Assembly (NCBI GenBank): GCA_966211675.1
Contig: CBIHPK010000002.1
Span: 109,975-173,974 of the forward strand
Length of the DNA stretch: 64,000 nt
Origin: SCUS01 sp966211675
GTDB lineage: Bacteria; Myxococcota_A; Polyangia; Polyangiales; Ga0077539
Reading direction: 5' to 3'
Shown here: positions 38,808 to 49,843 of the stretch, piece after piece
Position numbering within the stretch: position 1 is the stretch's first letter
How the letters are laid out: each line of letters starts with the position of its first letter
Program-made: the position numbers and the translations under genes
Notes under the pieces: generated by a model
What the model saw: the letters and a program-made list of their open reading frames with translations, nothing else
Databases searched by the model: none
Told to the model about the DNA's origin: nothing

Positions 38808-40195
38808 GCGCCGCCACTACCGACAAGAATGATTTCCGGACCACCGGGACCTCCTGGGCCAACGCGTGGAAGATCGCCGCGGGCGTCGGAGTCCTCGGCC
38901 TCGCAGGCGCGGGCGCGGGCTTCGCGGCGGACGCGCAGCGCTTCGCGTTCTCGTACCTCTTCGCGTTCATCGTCTTCCTGACCATCGCGATCGGCGCGAC
39001 CTTCTTCGTGCTCCTGCAGCACCTCACCAACGCGGGCTGGAGCGTCACGATCCGGCGCACGTCCGAGTTCTTCATGAGCGCGCTGCCCATCTTCGCGCTG
39101 CTCTTCCTCCCGATCGCGGCCAACCTCGACCACCTGCTCCCCTGGTGGAGCCCCGACCACGGCGCGCACGCGGCGCACCACGCCGCCGCGGAGTCCCCCG
39201 AGCACGGCCACGAGGCCCCCGCCGCCCACGGCGAGCACGGCGAGCCCGCGGCCCCGGCCGACGAGCACGGCCACGCCGCGCCGGGCCACCGCCTCTCCAA
39301 CGACGAGATCGAGCACTCGCTGCACGCCGAGGTGATGGCGTCGAAGACCTGGTACCTGAGCCACGGCTTCTTCGCGGTCCGCGCGGTGATCTACTTCCTC
39401 TTCTGGACCTTCCTGTCGATGAAGCTGTTTCGCAACAGCACCCTCCAGGACAGCACGAAGGACCTCAAGCTCACCGCGAGCTCGCAGGGGATGGCCCCGG
39501 CCGCTACCTTCGGCCTCGCGCTGACGACCACCTTCGCGGCCTTCGACTGGATCATGTCGCTGCTGCCGAACTGGTACTCCACCATCTTCGGCGTGCAGAT
39601 CTTCTCCACCACGATGGTGGCGATCTTCTCGGTGCTCATCCTCGTCGGCTACGCGATGCGGGCCTCGGGCGTGAGCGGCAACGCGATCACCACCGAGCAC
39701 TTCCACGACCTCGGCAAGCTGCTCTTCGGGTTCAACGTCTTCTGGGCGTACATCTCGTTCTCGCAGTTCTTCCTGATCTGGTACGCGAGCATCCCGGAGG
39801 AGACGGTGTTCTTCCACCTCCGCTGGAGCAACGGGCCGTGGAAGTCCGTCAGCCTCGCGATCCTCTTCCTGCACTTCATCCTGCCCTTCGCGCTGCTGCT
39901 CTCGCGCAACACGAAGCGCTACGCCGGCCAGAAGGTGCTGGCGCTCGCGGCCGGGCTGCTCCTGGTCATGCACGTCGTCGAGATGTACTGGCTGGTGATG
40001 CCCAACTTCGCCGCGGCGAAGAACATCGGGCCGCAGATGGCCGAGGCCCTCGCGCCCCACTGGATGGACTTCGCGTGCCTCCTCGGGGTCGGCGGCGCCT
40101 ACCTCGCCGCGGTCTTCTTCCGCATGTCGCAGCACCCGGTGGTGCCCGTGGGCGACCCGCGCTTCACGCGCTCCAAGCGCTTCGAGAACGCCTGA
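38804..40195 (+). CDS. actF: Alternative complex III subunit F, membrane protein with His-rich loop
   Basis: Polytopic protein of 463 residues resembling a shortened ActC, with about ten helices; ActF and ActC make the two membrane bundles of the complex. Typical stretches are FDWIMSLLPNWYSTIFGVQIF and FNVFWAYISFSQFFLIWYASIPEE. A loop of about 45 residues between early helices (around 118-165) holds eleven histidines, e.g. HGAHAAHH and HGEHGE, and more follow in EIEHSLHAE. This loop is unlike the rest of the protein and could bind metal. GTG start overlaps the actE stop (GTGA). Confidence 0.94.
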   Translation: MSAATTDKNDFRTTGTSWANAWKIAAGVGVLGLAGAGAGFAADAQRFAFSYLFAFIVFLTIAIGATFFVLLQHLTNAGWSVTIRRTSEFFMSALPIFALLFLPIAANLDHLLPWWSPDHGAHAAHHAAAESPEHGHEAPAAHGEHGEPAAPADEHGHAAPGHRLSNDEIEHSLHAEVMASKTWYLSHGFFAVRAVIYFLFWTFLSMKLFRNSTLQDSTKDLKLTASSQGMAPAATFGLALTTTFAAFDWIMSLLPNWYSTIFGVQIFSTTMVAIFSVLILVGYAMRASGVSGNAITTEHFHDLGKLLFGFNVFWAYISFSQFFLIWYASIPEETVFFHLRWSNGPWKSVSLAILFLHFILPFALLLSRNTKRYAGQKVLALAAGLLLVMHVVEMYWLVMPNFAAAKNIGPQMAEALAPHWMDFACLLGVGGAYLAAVFFRMSQHPVVPVGDPRFTRSKRFENA

Positions 40196-40212
40196 CAAGG
40201 ATCTGAAGGATC

Positions 40213-40725
40213 ATGGCTGTCGACAAGACCGAACCACCGATCAAGGTCATCCTCACCGTCGCCGGGCTGTCCGTCGGCGTCCTGATGGCGATGCGCTTGT
40301 TCTTCGTCTCGTACTTCAACAACTCCTACGAGGCCCGCTCGCGCGAGCACGTCGACGCGATGCTGCGCGGCGGCTCGTACATCTGGACCGCGGCCCGCGT
40401 GCGCACCGACGAGGCCCGCCGCCTCGGTGGGCTCCAGGCCGCGATGTCGGCCGTGTCCCAGGGTCAGCGCCCCGGGGCCATCAGCCCGACCGCCTCGACG
40501 GACCTCGCGCCGCTCCAGGGCTGGAGCCTCGCGCCCCGTGAGGTGCCGCGCGCTGCCCCGGCGCCCACGCCGGTCGCAGCGCCCGCTCCCGCTCCGGTCG
40601 CGGCTCCCGTTCCGGCCCCTGCGGCTCCGGTCGCGGCTCCCGCTCCGGCTCCCGCGGCGCACGTTGCTCCCGCGGCTCCCATCCACCCGGCGGTCGCCCC
40701 CGCGGCCGCTCCGGGAGCGCACTGA
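40213..40725 (+). CDS. Small membrane protein with Ala-Pro tail inside the act-cox operon
   Basis: A 170-residue protein I cannot assign. GAAGGATC just before the ATG is its ribosome site, 17 bases after the actF stop. One N-terminal helix (VILTVAGLSVGVLMAMRLFFV) is followed by a charged segment (SYEARSREHVDAMLRGGSYIWTAARVRTDEARRL) and then by 60 residues of Ala-Pro repeats ending in His. Its location between actF and the Sco gene, all on one strand, suggests a small accessory subunit or assembly factor; ActG-type small subunits are known in some complexes, but I see no motif to prove it. Confidence 0.75.
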   Translation: MAVDKTEPPIKVILTVAGLSVGVLMAMRLFFVSYFNNSYEARSREHVDAMLRGGSYIWTAARVRTDEARRLGGLQAAMSAVSQGQRPGAISPTASTDLAPLQGWSLAPREVPRAAPAPTPVAAPAPAPVAAPVPAPAAPVAAPAPAPAAHVAPAAPIHPAVAPAAAPGAH

Positions 40726-40732
40726 GAGCCTG

Positions 40733-41590
40733 ATGAACCCCCGCGTCTCCCGCTGGTCGTCGGTCCTGTGTCTCGCGCTCGCGATGTCGTCGCGTGCGGC
40801 GAACGCGCAGGTCAACGTCCTCCCGCGGGAGATGCAGAACATCGGCGTCATCGAGCACCTCAACGGCCAGGTGCCCGGCGACACCACCTTCCTCGACGAG
40901 AACGGCCACCCCGTTCGCCTCGGGCAGTACTTCGACGGGCGCCGCCCGGTGGTGCTCAACCTCGCGTACTCGCGCTGCGCCACGCTCTGCAACATGGTGC
41001 TCAACGCCGCCGTGCGGGGCCTCCAGGAGACCACCTGGAGCGTGGGCGAGGAGTTCGTCGCCATCACGATCAGCATCGACCCCCGCGAGACGCCGCGGGT
41101 GGCCTCGGAGCGGCGGGGCAGGGTGCTCGCCCAGTACAACCGCCCCTCCGCGGCGCGCGGCTGGCACTTCCTCACCGGCTCGGAGTCGCAGATCCGGCGG
41201 GTCGCCGACGCGGTGGGCTTCCAATACCGATATGACCGCGCCCAGGACCAGTACGCGCACCCCGCGGTGACGATGCTGCTCACCCCCGACGGCAAGGTCG
41301 CCCGCTACCTGTACGGCATCCAGTACAAGCCGACGGACGTGCGCGTCGGGCTGCTCGAGGCCTCGCAGGGGCGCTCGATCAGCACCGTCGAGCGCCTGAT
41401 CCTGTATTGCTATCACTACGACCCGCAGGGTCAGGGCTACGTGCTCTGGGCGATGCGGGTCATGCGGCTCGGCGGCGCCCTGACGCTGCTGGTGTTTGGC
41501 TCTTTCCTCACCGTGATGTGGCAGCGGGAGCGGCGTCGGCGTCCTCCCGAGTCCCATCCCCCCGCGGCGCCCACCAGCGCCGCGGCCTGA
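40733..41590 (+). CDS. sco: Sco1/SenC copper chaperone
   Basis: Thioredoxin-fold copper chaperone that metallates the CuA site of CoxB, encoded directly downstream. 285 residues with a Sec signal (VLCLALAMSSRAANA). The copper ligands are Cys82 and Cys86 in SRCATLC and His176 in QYAHPAVTM. Unlike most relatives it also ends in a transmembrane helix (LGGALTLLVFGSFLTVMW) with a stop-transfer RERRRR, so the chaperone domain would be held to the membrane from its C-terminus. Seven bases separate it from the preceding gene. Confidence 0.94.
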   Translation: MNPRVSRWSSVLCLALAMSSRAANAQVNVLPREMQNIGVIEHLNGQVPGDTTFLDENGHPVRLGQYFDGRRPVVLNLAYSRCATLCNMVLNAAVRGLQETTWSVGEEFVAITISIDPRETPRVASERRGRVLAQYNRPSAARGWHFLTGSESQIRRVADAVGFQYRYDRAQDQYAHPAVTMLLTPDGKVARYLYGIQYKPTDVRVGLLEASQGRSISTVERLILYCYHYDPQGQGYVLWAMRVMRLGGALTLLVFGSFLTVMWQRERRRRPPESHPPAAPTSAAA

Positions 41591-41637
41591 GATGGTTTTC
41601 CACCGACAGCACGAACAGACCTGAGAAGGCTTCTGCG

Positions 41638-42639
41638 ATGAACAGCACCGATTTGATGAAGCAGCTCCCCCCCCAGTGGTCGACCTTCGGCCAGGGGTAC
41701 GACTGGCTGTTCTATTTCGTCTACTGGATGAGCGTGATCCTCTTCGTGGGGATCATCGGCACGGCGGTGTTCTTCGTCGTGAAGTATCAGCGCAAGCCCG
41801 GCGTGAAGGCCGAGCCCACCGGGCACAACCTGGTGATGGAGCTCGCCTGGACCGTCGCGCCGGTCGTGCTGCTGGTGCTGCTCTTCCACTGGGGCTTCGC
41901 GGGCTACGTCAGCCTGACCTCGCCGCCCCCGGACGCGCTCGACATCCGGGTGCGCGCCCGCAAGTGGTCCTGGGACTTCGAGTACCCCAACGGCGGCCAC
42001 TCGCAGAACGACGTCACCGTCCCCATCAACCGCCCGGTGCGCTTCGTGATGTCCTCCGAGGACGTCATCCACGCGATGTTCATCCCGGCCTTCCGGGTGA
42101 AGCGCGACGCGGTGCCCGGCATGTACTCGACGCTCTGGTTCCAGGCGACGCACCTCGGAAACACCCGCTTCTTCTGCGCGGAGTACTGCGGCGCCGCGGA
42201 CGAGCCGGTGACCCAGGCCGACGGCTCGCGCCGCGAGACGGGGCACTTCTCCATGGGCGGCCAGGTGCACATCGTCGCGCAGGCCGCGTGGGCGCCGTAC
42301 CTCGAGTCCATCCTCCGCGCGCCCTCGCACGCGAACGGCACCGAGTTCACGCCCGCCGAGTGGGGTGAGCAGCTCTACACCCAGCAGAACTGCAACACCT
42401 GCCACTCCACCAGCGGCACGCCGATGACCGGCCCGACCTGGCAACACCTCTTCGGACAAGATGTCCCCCTCGCGGACGGCTCGCACGTCCAGGCCGACGA
42501 GAACTACCTCCGCCGGTCCATCCTTGAGCCCAACGCGCAGATCGTGCAGGGCTTCAGTCCCGTCATGCCGTCCTACCAGGGATCGCTGACCGACCGGCAG
42601 CTCGACGCGCTGATCGCCTACATCCGAACGCTGCGCTGA
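41638..42639 (+). CDS. coxB: Cytochrome c oxidase subunit II with fused cytochrome c (caa3 type) and CuA-loop insertion
   Basis: 333 residues: two N-terminal helices (WLFYFVYWMSVILFVGIIG; LAWTVAPVVLLVLLFHWG), a cupredoxin CuA domain and a C-terminal cytochrome c (CNTCH at 252-256, axial Met near 310). CuA ligands are His145, Cys180, Glu182, Cys184, His203 and Met206. The standard spacing from the second Cys to His is three residues; here it is 18, so about 15 extra residues (around ADEPVTQADGSRRE) sit inside the copper loop. All ligands remain. AGAAGG before the ATG at 41638 is the ribosome site. Confidence 0.95.
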   Translation: MNSTDLMKQLPPQWSTFGQGYDWLFYFVYWMSVILFVGIIGTAVFFVVKYQRKPGVKAEPTGHNLVMELAWTVAPVVLLVLLFHWGFAGYVSLTSPPPDALDIRVRARKWSWDFEYPNGGHSQNDVTVPINRPVRFVMSSEDVIHAMFIPAFRVKRDAVPGMYSTLWFQATHLGNTRFFCAEYCGAADEPVTQADGSRRETGHFSMGGQVHIVAQAAWAPYLESILRAPSHANGTEFTPAEWGEQLYTQQNCNTCHSTSGTPMTGPTWQHLFGQDVPLADGSHVQADENYLRRSILEPNAQIVQGFSPVMPSYQGSLTDRQLDALIAYIRTLR

Positions 42640-42678
42640 AGGCCACGAAGTCCTGAGGGAGTTTCGAGGAAACCGAAT

Positions 42679-44358
<1,680 letters not shown>

Positions 44359-44406
44359 GCGAGGCTCACAGCCTCCGGCCAACGATCACTCGTAGAGAGA
44401 ACAGCG

Positions 44407-45126
44407 ATGAGCAGCGCCCCCACCACCGACGCCTCCCACGCCGCCCCCGAGGGCGGCCACGGGCACGGGCATCAGTACCCCTTCCTCGCGCATCACTTCG
44501 ATACGCCCGTTCATCAGTTCGACTCCGCCAAGCTGGGGATGTGGATCTTCATCGCCACGGAGATCCTGATGCTCGGCGGGCTCTTCGTGGCCTATGGGAT
44601 CTTCCGCGGCCAGGAGCCGGAGATCTTCCACGCGGCGCACGAGCGGCTCGACCGGATCATGGGCGCGGTCAACACCGTCGTCCTGCTGTTCAGCTCGCTC
44701 ACCGCGGCGCTCGCGGTGCGGCAGTCGCAGGTCGGTGACCGCAAGGGCACCACCCGGTGGCTGGTCATCACCCTGCTCTGCGCCTGCATCTTCCTCGTGG
44801 TGAAGTTCTTCGAGTACCAGCACAAGTTCCACGACGGGCTGCTGCCGGGGCACTACTTCCAGGCGCACCTGCAGCAGTTCGCGCACCACGGGCACGTGCT
44901 GCCGTACCGCGCGCACATGTTCTTCGCGCTCTACTTCATGATGACGGGCCTGCACGGCGTCCACGTCGTCATCGGCATGGGCGTGCTGTCCTGGGTGCTC
45001 AAGCAGAACCTCGACGGCAGGATCTCCAAGCAATACTTCACCCCGGTCGAGATCGGCGCGCTGTACTGGCACCTCGTCGACCTCGTCTGGATCTACCTCT
45101 TCCCGTTGCTGTACCTGGTGGGCTGA
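44407..45126 (+). CDS. coxC: Cytochrome c oxidase subunit III with His-rich N-terminus
   Basis: Membrane protein of 239 residues stabilising subunit I; about five to six helices. Conserved endings WHLVDLVWIYLFPLLYLVG and HVVIGMGVLSW are present. The N-terminus is longer than usual and His-rich (HAAPEGGHGHGHQYPFLAHHFDTPVHQ), which may be cytoplasmic metal binding or just hydrophilic. Its stop shares one base with the coxD start (TGATG). Confidence 0.95.
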   Translation: MSSAPTTDASHAAPEGGHGHGHQYPFLAHHFDTPVHQFDSAKLGMWIFIATEILMLGGLFVAYGIFRGQEPEIFHAAHERLDRIMGAVNTVVLLFSSLTAALAVRQSQVGDRKGTTRWLVITLLCACIFLVVKFFEYQHKFHDGLLPGHYFQAHLQQFAHHGHVLPYRAHMFFALYFMMTGLHGVHVVIGMGVLSWVLKQNLDGRISKQYFTPVEIGALYWHLVDLVWIYLFPLLYLVG

Positions 45127-45575
45127 TGAGCACTTCAACCTCCGACCACGCCTCGCACGACCACGACCACGAAGACGGCGAGGTGCACGCGCACGTCAAC
45201 TCGCCCCTCTTCATGATCGCCATCTTCGCGGCGCTCATCGTCCTCACGATCATCACCGTGGCGGTGTCCTATATCGACCTGGGCGCCGCCAACACCTTCG
45301 TCGCCATCGCCATCGCGACGCTGAAGGCCACGCTGGTGGCGACCTTCTTCATGCACCTCAAGGGCGACAAGGCGATCCACTCGATCATCTTCGTCGGCGC
45401 CTTCCTCTTCCTCGTCATCTTCCTGGGGTTGTCCAATGACGACCTCACGACCCGCGGCCACGTCGACATCGACAACGGCGCTCGCGTCCTCGAGCGCACC
45501 GGCGTCCGCGCTCCGGGCGGCCTGCAGGTCCCCGCTGGCGCCGCCCCCGCGGCAGGCGCGGCCGAGCACCACTGA
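45126..45575 (+). CDS. coxD: Cytochrome c oxidase subunit IV-type small subunit
   Basis: 149-residue small subunit of the prokaryotic subunit IV (CyoD/CtaF) kind. Three helices are visible: LFMIAIFAALIVLTIITVAVSY, TFVAIAIATLKATLVATFFMH and SIIFVGAFLFLVIFLGL. The N-terminus (SDHASHDHDHEDGEVHAHV) is strikingly His- and Asp-rich. The C-terminal tail is Ala-Pro-Gly rich ending AAEHH. Translation should be coupled to coxC by the TGATG junction. Confidence 0.9.
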   Translation: MSTSTSDHASHDHDHEDGEVHAHVNSPLFMIAIFAALIVLTIITVAVSYIDLGAANTFVAIAIATLKATLVATFFMHLKGDKAIHSIIFVGAFLFLVIFLGLSNDDLTTRGHVDIDNGARVLERTGVRAPGGLQVPAGAAPAAGAAEHH

Positions 45576-46376
45576 TTGTCTCCCGGGGGCTTGAGGCTCG
45601 CCGCGCTCCTCGCCGCGCTCCTCGCCCCCGCCTGCCGTCGCAAGCACCTCCCCGTCGCCTCCGTCCCGCAGCTCCCGTATCCGCAGTGCGGACCCGGCGC
45701 TCTGCCCGTGGGCAACGTCCTCCTGGAGGGCCACCTGCGCTCGGGGCCCTTCTCCGTCGAGCAGCTCATCGACGAGCGCTTCTCCCTCCGCCAGCGCGAC
45801 TGCCTCTTCGTCCTGACGGTGCGCCAGGAGTGGCCGCGCGGCGTCGCCGACGTGGAGGTCGTCTATGACCACGCGTGGCTGCCGCTGCGCGCCTGGAAGC
45901 GCATGACGCTCCCCGGCGTGCGCCGCGCCGACGGCATGGCGGACATCCGCCGGTACGAGCTGCGCACCCCGACCATCACCGTCACCCGGCTCAGCAACGG
46001 CGCGAGGAGCTACGAGATCCTCCGCGGCGACCGCCCCACCGTGGTGCTCGGTCCGGGCCGGGGATTGCTCACCGCGTGGATCCGTCGCGCTCACCTCGGG
46101 GTGGGCGAAGGGGTGCGCGAGGTGGCGCTCGACATCCGCGAGGCGCTGGAGGTCGTGCGGCTGGTCACGCTGCGCCGAGAGCCCGATCAATACATGGCCG
46201 AGTATGGCCGCTCCCTCCGCGTGTACACGGTGTACGGCCGCGAGAGCGTGTTCGCCGACGAGCACGACGTGGTGGTGGGAGACCTCTCGGGGCTCCGCCA
46301 GGACGCCGTGCTGCACACCCCGGCCCCGCCGCCGATGCCGCTCTACGGCGCGCCCGACCCGGTCCACACGCCGTAG
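45576..46376 (+). CDS. Lipoprotein-like protein of unknown function at the end of the oxidase operon
   Basis: A 266-residue frame directly abutting the coxD stop. No ATG or GTG suits; the start is a TTG at 45576, or a TTG at 45591 that gives the compact signal (M)RLAALLAALLAPAC. Either way LAPAC followed by RRK looks like a lipobox. The rest (RPGD-poor, beta-rich, e.g. VEVVYDHAWLPLRAWKRMTLPG, SYEILRGDRPTVVLGPGRG) matches no family I recognise. It could be an accessory lipoprotein of the oxidase. The last 34 bases overlap the convergent WD40-kinase gene. Confidence 0.7.
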   Translation: MSPGGLRLAALLAALLAPACRRKHLPVASVPQLPYPQCGPGALPVGNVLLEGHLRSGPFSVEQLIDERFSLRQRDCLFVLTVRQEWPRGVADVEVVYDHAWLPLRAWKRMTLPGVRRADGMADIRRYELRTPTITVTRLSNGARSYEILRGDRPTVVLGPGRGLLTAWIRRAHLGVGEGVREVALDIREALEVVRLVTLRREPDQYMAEYGRSLRVYTVYGRESVFADEHDVVVGDLSGLRQDAVLHTPAPPPMPLYGAPDPVHTP

Positions 46377-49300
46377 CCGAGGCAGGCCGCGGGGTCCGGC
46401 GGCGCCGGGGTCACGCCGGTGCCGTCGAGTCGCCACGGGGAGGCGCAGCGGGCGCGCCGGGCGAACCCCGCCGCGTCGCCCTCGTAGGGCGCGACGGACC
46501 ACACCCACGCCTGCGTGGCCATCCCGGAGATCGCCAGGAGCCGGCCGTCGGCGCTCCAGCGCATCGCCGTGGGAACGTCGGGGTAGGGCGGAGCGGCGGC
46601 CAGCAGGCGTCCGGTGGCGAGCTCCCAGACGCGGGCGATCCGGTCCGTGCCGAGGGTGGCGATGAAGCCGCCGCCGGGGCGGATGCGGAGCGCCACCACG
46701 ACCCCGTCGAGGGCGTGCCAGGAGCGGGTGACGGCGCCCGAGGCGAGGTCGACGAGGGACACGTCTCCGCCAGACGCCCCCAGCGCGAGGGCGCGCCCGT
46801 CGGGCGACACGGAGGCGCTCGACACCATCGACACGGGGATCTCCCGGGTCACGCGGGCGCTCGCTGGATCGACGAGGAAGACCCCCGCAGGCTGCGCGCC
46901 GACGACCTCGCCACGAGGGGTCACAGGGAGGTCGGCGAGGCGGCTCTCCGGGAGGGAGCCGTCGTCGACCCGCCGCCCGCTCGCGGCGTCCCAGACGGTC
47001 ACCGAGCCGCTCTCTCCCAGCACCACGGCCCGCCGCGTGGCCTCGTCGAGGCGCGCGGCCAGCACCGGCGCACCCGTGGAGATGCGCGATCGCTCTCGAC
47101 GCGTCGCGAGGTCCCAGAGGCGGACGTGGCCATCGAAGCCGAAGGTGAGGGCCGAGGCGCCGTCGCGGCTGAAGACCACATCGCGCACCCTGCCCTGGTG
47201 CCCATCGAGGCTCCCTCGGGCGGCGCCGGTCGAGGCGTCCCAGAGCGCGACGAGGCCAGCCTCGGACGACGTCGCCAGGGTGCGCCCATCGGGAGAGAGC
47301 GCCACGGACCGCACGCCCTGCGGGTTGGGAGGGGGGACGTTCGCGCCGGGAGCGAGGGGGGCTTCGGGCTGCGGATCGGCGGACCCGACGGTGAAGCGCG
47401 AGGCGCCCGTGGCGACGTCCCACGCCCGCGCGGTGCCGTCGTTCGAGGCGGTGTAGAGCACGGCGCCGGAGGCATCGAAGAGGGCGCTCCGCACCCGGGC
47501 GCGGTGGCCGATCATCCGCCGGAGCGAGCGAGGCGGCGAGAGCGACGCCACGCGGATCGACGCGGACTCACCCGCCAGCACCATCCTCCCGGCTTGCGCC
47601 GTGATGGAGAAGATCACGCCGTCTGAAGGGAGCGCTCCGTCGAGCTCGCCCCGCGAGGCGTCCCAGCTGCGCAGCACCCCGGCCTCGTCGGTGGTGAGCA
47701 GCCTCGCCCCGATGAAGGCCGCGTCGTTGGCGCTGCCGTGGTGCCCGGGGAGGGAGGTGACGCGCTCCCCGGTACGGAGGTTCCAGACCGGGACGGACGG
47801 GTCGACGACCGCGGCGGCCAGCAGGGTACCCGACGGGTCGACGGTCACGCGGTAGACGGCCGCGCCTCCCGCGAAGGTCCGTCGCGGCTGCCCGGAGCCG
47901 ACGTCCCACGGGATGACGGCGCCGTCGTCGCCGCCGCTCACCAGGGTGTCGGAGCCCACCCACGAGAGGCTGTTCACCCGTCCCTGGTGGCCCGAGAGCG
48001 CGAGCGGAGGGGCCATGGTGCGCGCGTCCCAGACGAGCACCCGTCCGTCGTCTCCGGTGCTCGCGAGGCGGGCTCCGTCGGGGGAGAAGCGCACGTCGCG
48101 GATCATCGATGCGTGAGCGCCGGGCCTGATCTGCGAGGTCCATGGAGGGGAGGCGATCCAGACGCGGAGGGTTCCGCCGCGGTCGCCGACCGCGAAGCGC
48201 GCGCCGTCGGGAGACCAGTCCACGGCCTGCGAGGGCTCTCCGCTCGAGCGGTCCAGGGCGGTCCGCGGCGTCCCATCGGAGGCGGCGTAGACCGCGGCGG
48301 CGCCGTCGGCGTTCACGCCCAGCACGAAGCGGCCGTCGGGGGAGAGGCGCCCGGTGATGGGGCCTTCGCGGGACCAGCGTAGTCGCTTCGCGGCCATGTC
48401 CCAGGCCTGGAGCGAGCGGCCGAAGCCGGCGCTGAGCAGCAGCGCGCCGTCCGGGGTGAGCGCCGCCCACAAGACGCCCCCGTGCTGGGCGGGAGCGACG
48501 TCCATCAGGCCCGCGAACGGGTCGAGGGCCTGCGCCGAGAGGAAGCGCAGCGTGGGCGGACCCTCCGGACGCCCTCCCCACGAGCCCGCCAGGAGGGGCA
48601 GCGCCCTCGCCGGGTCGCCCGCCAGCAGGGCCTGGCGCGCGAGCTCCTCCAGCCCGTCGCCCAGCCGTCGCTCGGACAGGGCCCTCGCGCTCACGGCGAC
48701 CGATCGCTGCCTCGCCGCCTCGTCTCGCTCGGCGGCGATGCGACGGAAGCTGTACGCGCCGAAGGCGGCGAGCGCCGAGGCCGCGGCGAGGGTCGTGAGG
48801 ACCAGCGCCCGGTGACGCCGCACCCATCGGGAGACGAGCTGCCACGGGGTGTAGTGGTGGGCGCGCACCAGCTGCCCCGCCTGGAAGCGACGGAGGTCCT
48901 CCGCGAGGCCCTGCGCCGTCGGGTAGCGGTCGGAGGAGCGCGCGGCCATCGCCCGATCGACGATCGCCACCAGCTCGGCGGGGATCTCGGGCGCCAGCTC
49001 GGAGAGCGCCTTCGGCGGGCCCTCGATGACCCGCCTCAGCACCTCGGCGGCGCCGCTCGCCTCCGCGTAGGGTCGGAGTCCCGAGAGCACGTGATAGAGC
49101 ATCGCGCCGATGGCGTAGACGTCCGCCCGCTCGTCGACCGCCTCGCCGCGAGCCTGCTCGGGCGGCATGTACGAGGGCGTCCCCATGACGGTGCCCGCCA
49201 CCGTCTCGCCGCCGTCGCCATCGATGCGTGGGGCCGAGGGGAGCGACGCCGCCTCCTCGCCGGTGGCGAGGTTGCGAGCGAGGCCCCAGTCGATCACCAC

Positions 49301-49843
49301 GGTCTCGCCGTAGGAGCCCACCAGCACGTTCTCGGGCTTCAGGTCGCGGTGGATCACCCGCTCGCCGTGCGCGTAGGCGAGGGCGTCGGCGACGTCGATG
49401 ACGTGGGGGAGGAGCGCGAGCCGCTCGCCGCCGGTCGCCGCTCCGGCCACCAGCTCTCCGAGGGTGCGGCCCTGCACCAGCTTCATGGCGTAGAAGGGCT
49501 CCGCCTCGGACCAGCGCCCGACCTCGTACACCGGGACGATCGAAGGGTGCTGGAGGTTGGCCGTGACCAGCGCTTCGCGGGCGAAGCGGAGCAGCACGTC
49601 GCGGTCGGCCCGGCGCACCTCCTTGATGGCCACGACGCGCCCGGTGCGTCGGTCGAGCGCGCGGAAGATCCGCCCGAGGCCCCCACGCGCGAACTCCTCC
49701 ATCATCGCGTACATCGACCGGTCGACGGGCAGGAGCCGCTCGACCGTCGCGCCGCGGAGCTCGTCGCCGAGGGGGCGCGACCCGGTCTGGAGCAGCGTGG
49801 GGTCGACGCTCTCCCCGGACTCCCCATCGGGGCCGTGACTCAC
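46343..49843 (-). CDS. Transmembrane WD40-repeat serine/threonine kinase
   Basis: Hanks-type receptor kinase of 1166 residues. Cytosolic kinase domain at about 45-320: FARGGLGRIF, Lys74, VIHRDLKPEN with HRD at 165-167, and DWG in place of DFG (Asp185). A single membrane helix (ALVLTTLAAASALAAFGAYSF, 346-366) is followed by a long periplasmic WD40 region to the end, with many copies of the type DGRTLATSSEAGLVALWDASTG, enough for about two seven-bladed propellers. Such domains usually bind proteins or ligands. The GTG overlaps the stop of the translocase-like gene (GTGA), fixing the start and coupling the two. Ends within the convergent lipoprotein gene. Confidence 0.95.
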   Translation of the reverse strand: MSHGPDGESGESVDPTLLQTGSRPLGDELRGATVERLLPVDRSMYAMMEEFARGGLGRIFRALDRRTGRVVAIKEVRRADRDVLLRFAREALVTANLQHPSIVPVYEVGRWSEAEPFYAMKLVQGRTLGELVAGAATGGERLALLPHVIDVADALAYAHGERVIHRDLKPENVLVGSYGETVVIDWGLARNLATGEEAASLPSAPRIDGDGGETVAGTVMGTPSYMPPEQARGEAVDERADVYAIGAMLYHVLSGLRPYAEASGAAEVLRRVIEGPPKALSELAPEIPAELVAIVDRAMAARSSDRYPTAQGLAEDLRRFQAGQLVRAHHYTPWQLVSRWVRRHRALVLTTLAAASALAAFGAYSFRRIAAERDEAARQRSVAVSARALSERRLGDGLEELARQALLAGDPARALPLLAGSWGGRPEGPPTLRFLSAQALDPFAGLMDVAPAQHGGVLWAALTPDGALLLSAGFGRSLQAWDMAAKRLRWSREGPITGRLSPDGRFVLGVNADGAAAVYAASDGTPRTALDRSSGEPSQAVDWSPDGARFAVGDRGGTLRVWIASPPWTSQIRPGAHASMIRDVRFSPDGARLASTGDDGRVLVWDARTMAPPLALSGHQGRVNSLSWVGSDTLVSGGDDGAVIPWDVGSGQPRRTFAGGAAVYRVTVDPSGTLLAAAVVDPSVPVWNLRTGERVTSLPGHHGSANDAAFIGARLLTTDEAGVLRSWDASRGELDGALPSDGVIFSITAQAGRMVLAGESASIRVASLSPPRSLRRMIGHRARVRSALFDASGAVLYTASNDGTARAWDVATGASRFTVGSADPQPEAPLAPGANVPPPNPQGVRSVALSPDGRTLATSSEAGLVALWDASTGAARGSLDGHQGRVRDVVFSRDGASALTFGFDGHVRLWDLATRRERSRISTGAPVLAARLDEATRRAVVLGESGSVTVWDAASGRRVDDGSLPESRLADLPVTPRGEVVGAQPAGVFLVDPASARVTREIPVSMVSSASVSPDGRALALGASGGDVSLVDLASGAVTRSWHALDGVVVALRIRPGGGFIATLGTDRIARVWELATGRLLAAAPPYPDVPTAMRWSADGRLLAISGMATQAWVWSVAPYEGDAAGFARRARCASPWRLDGTGVTPAPPDPAACLGYGVWTGSGAP

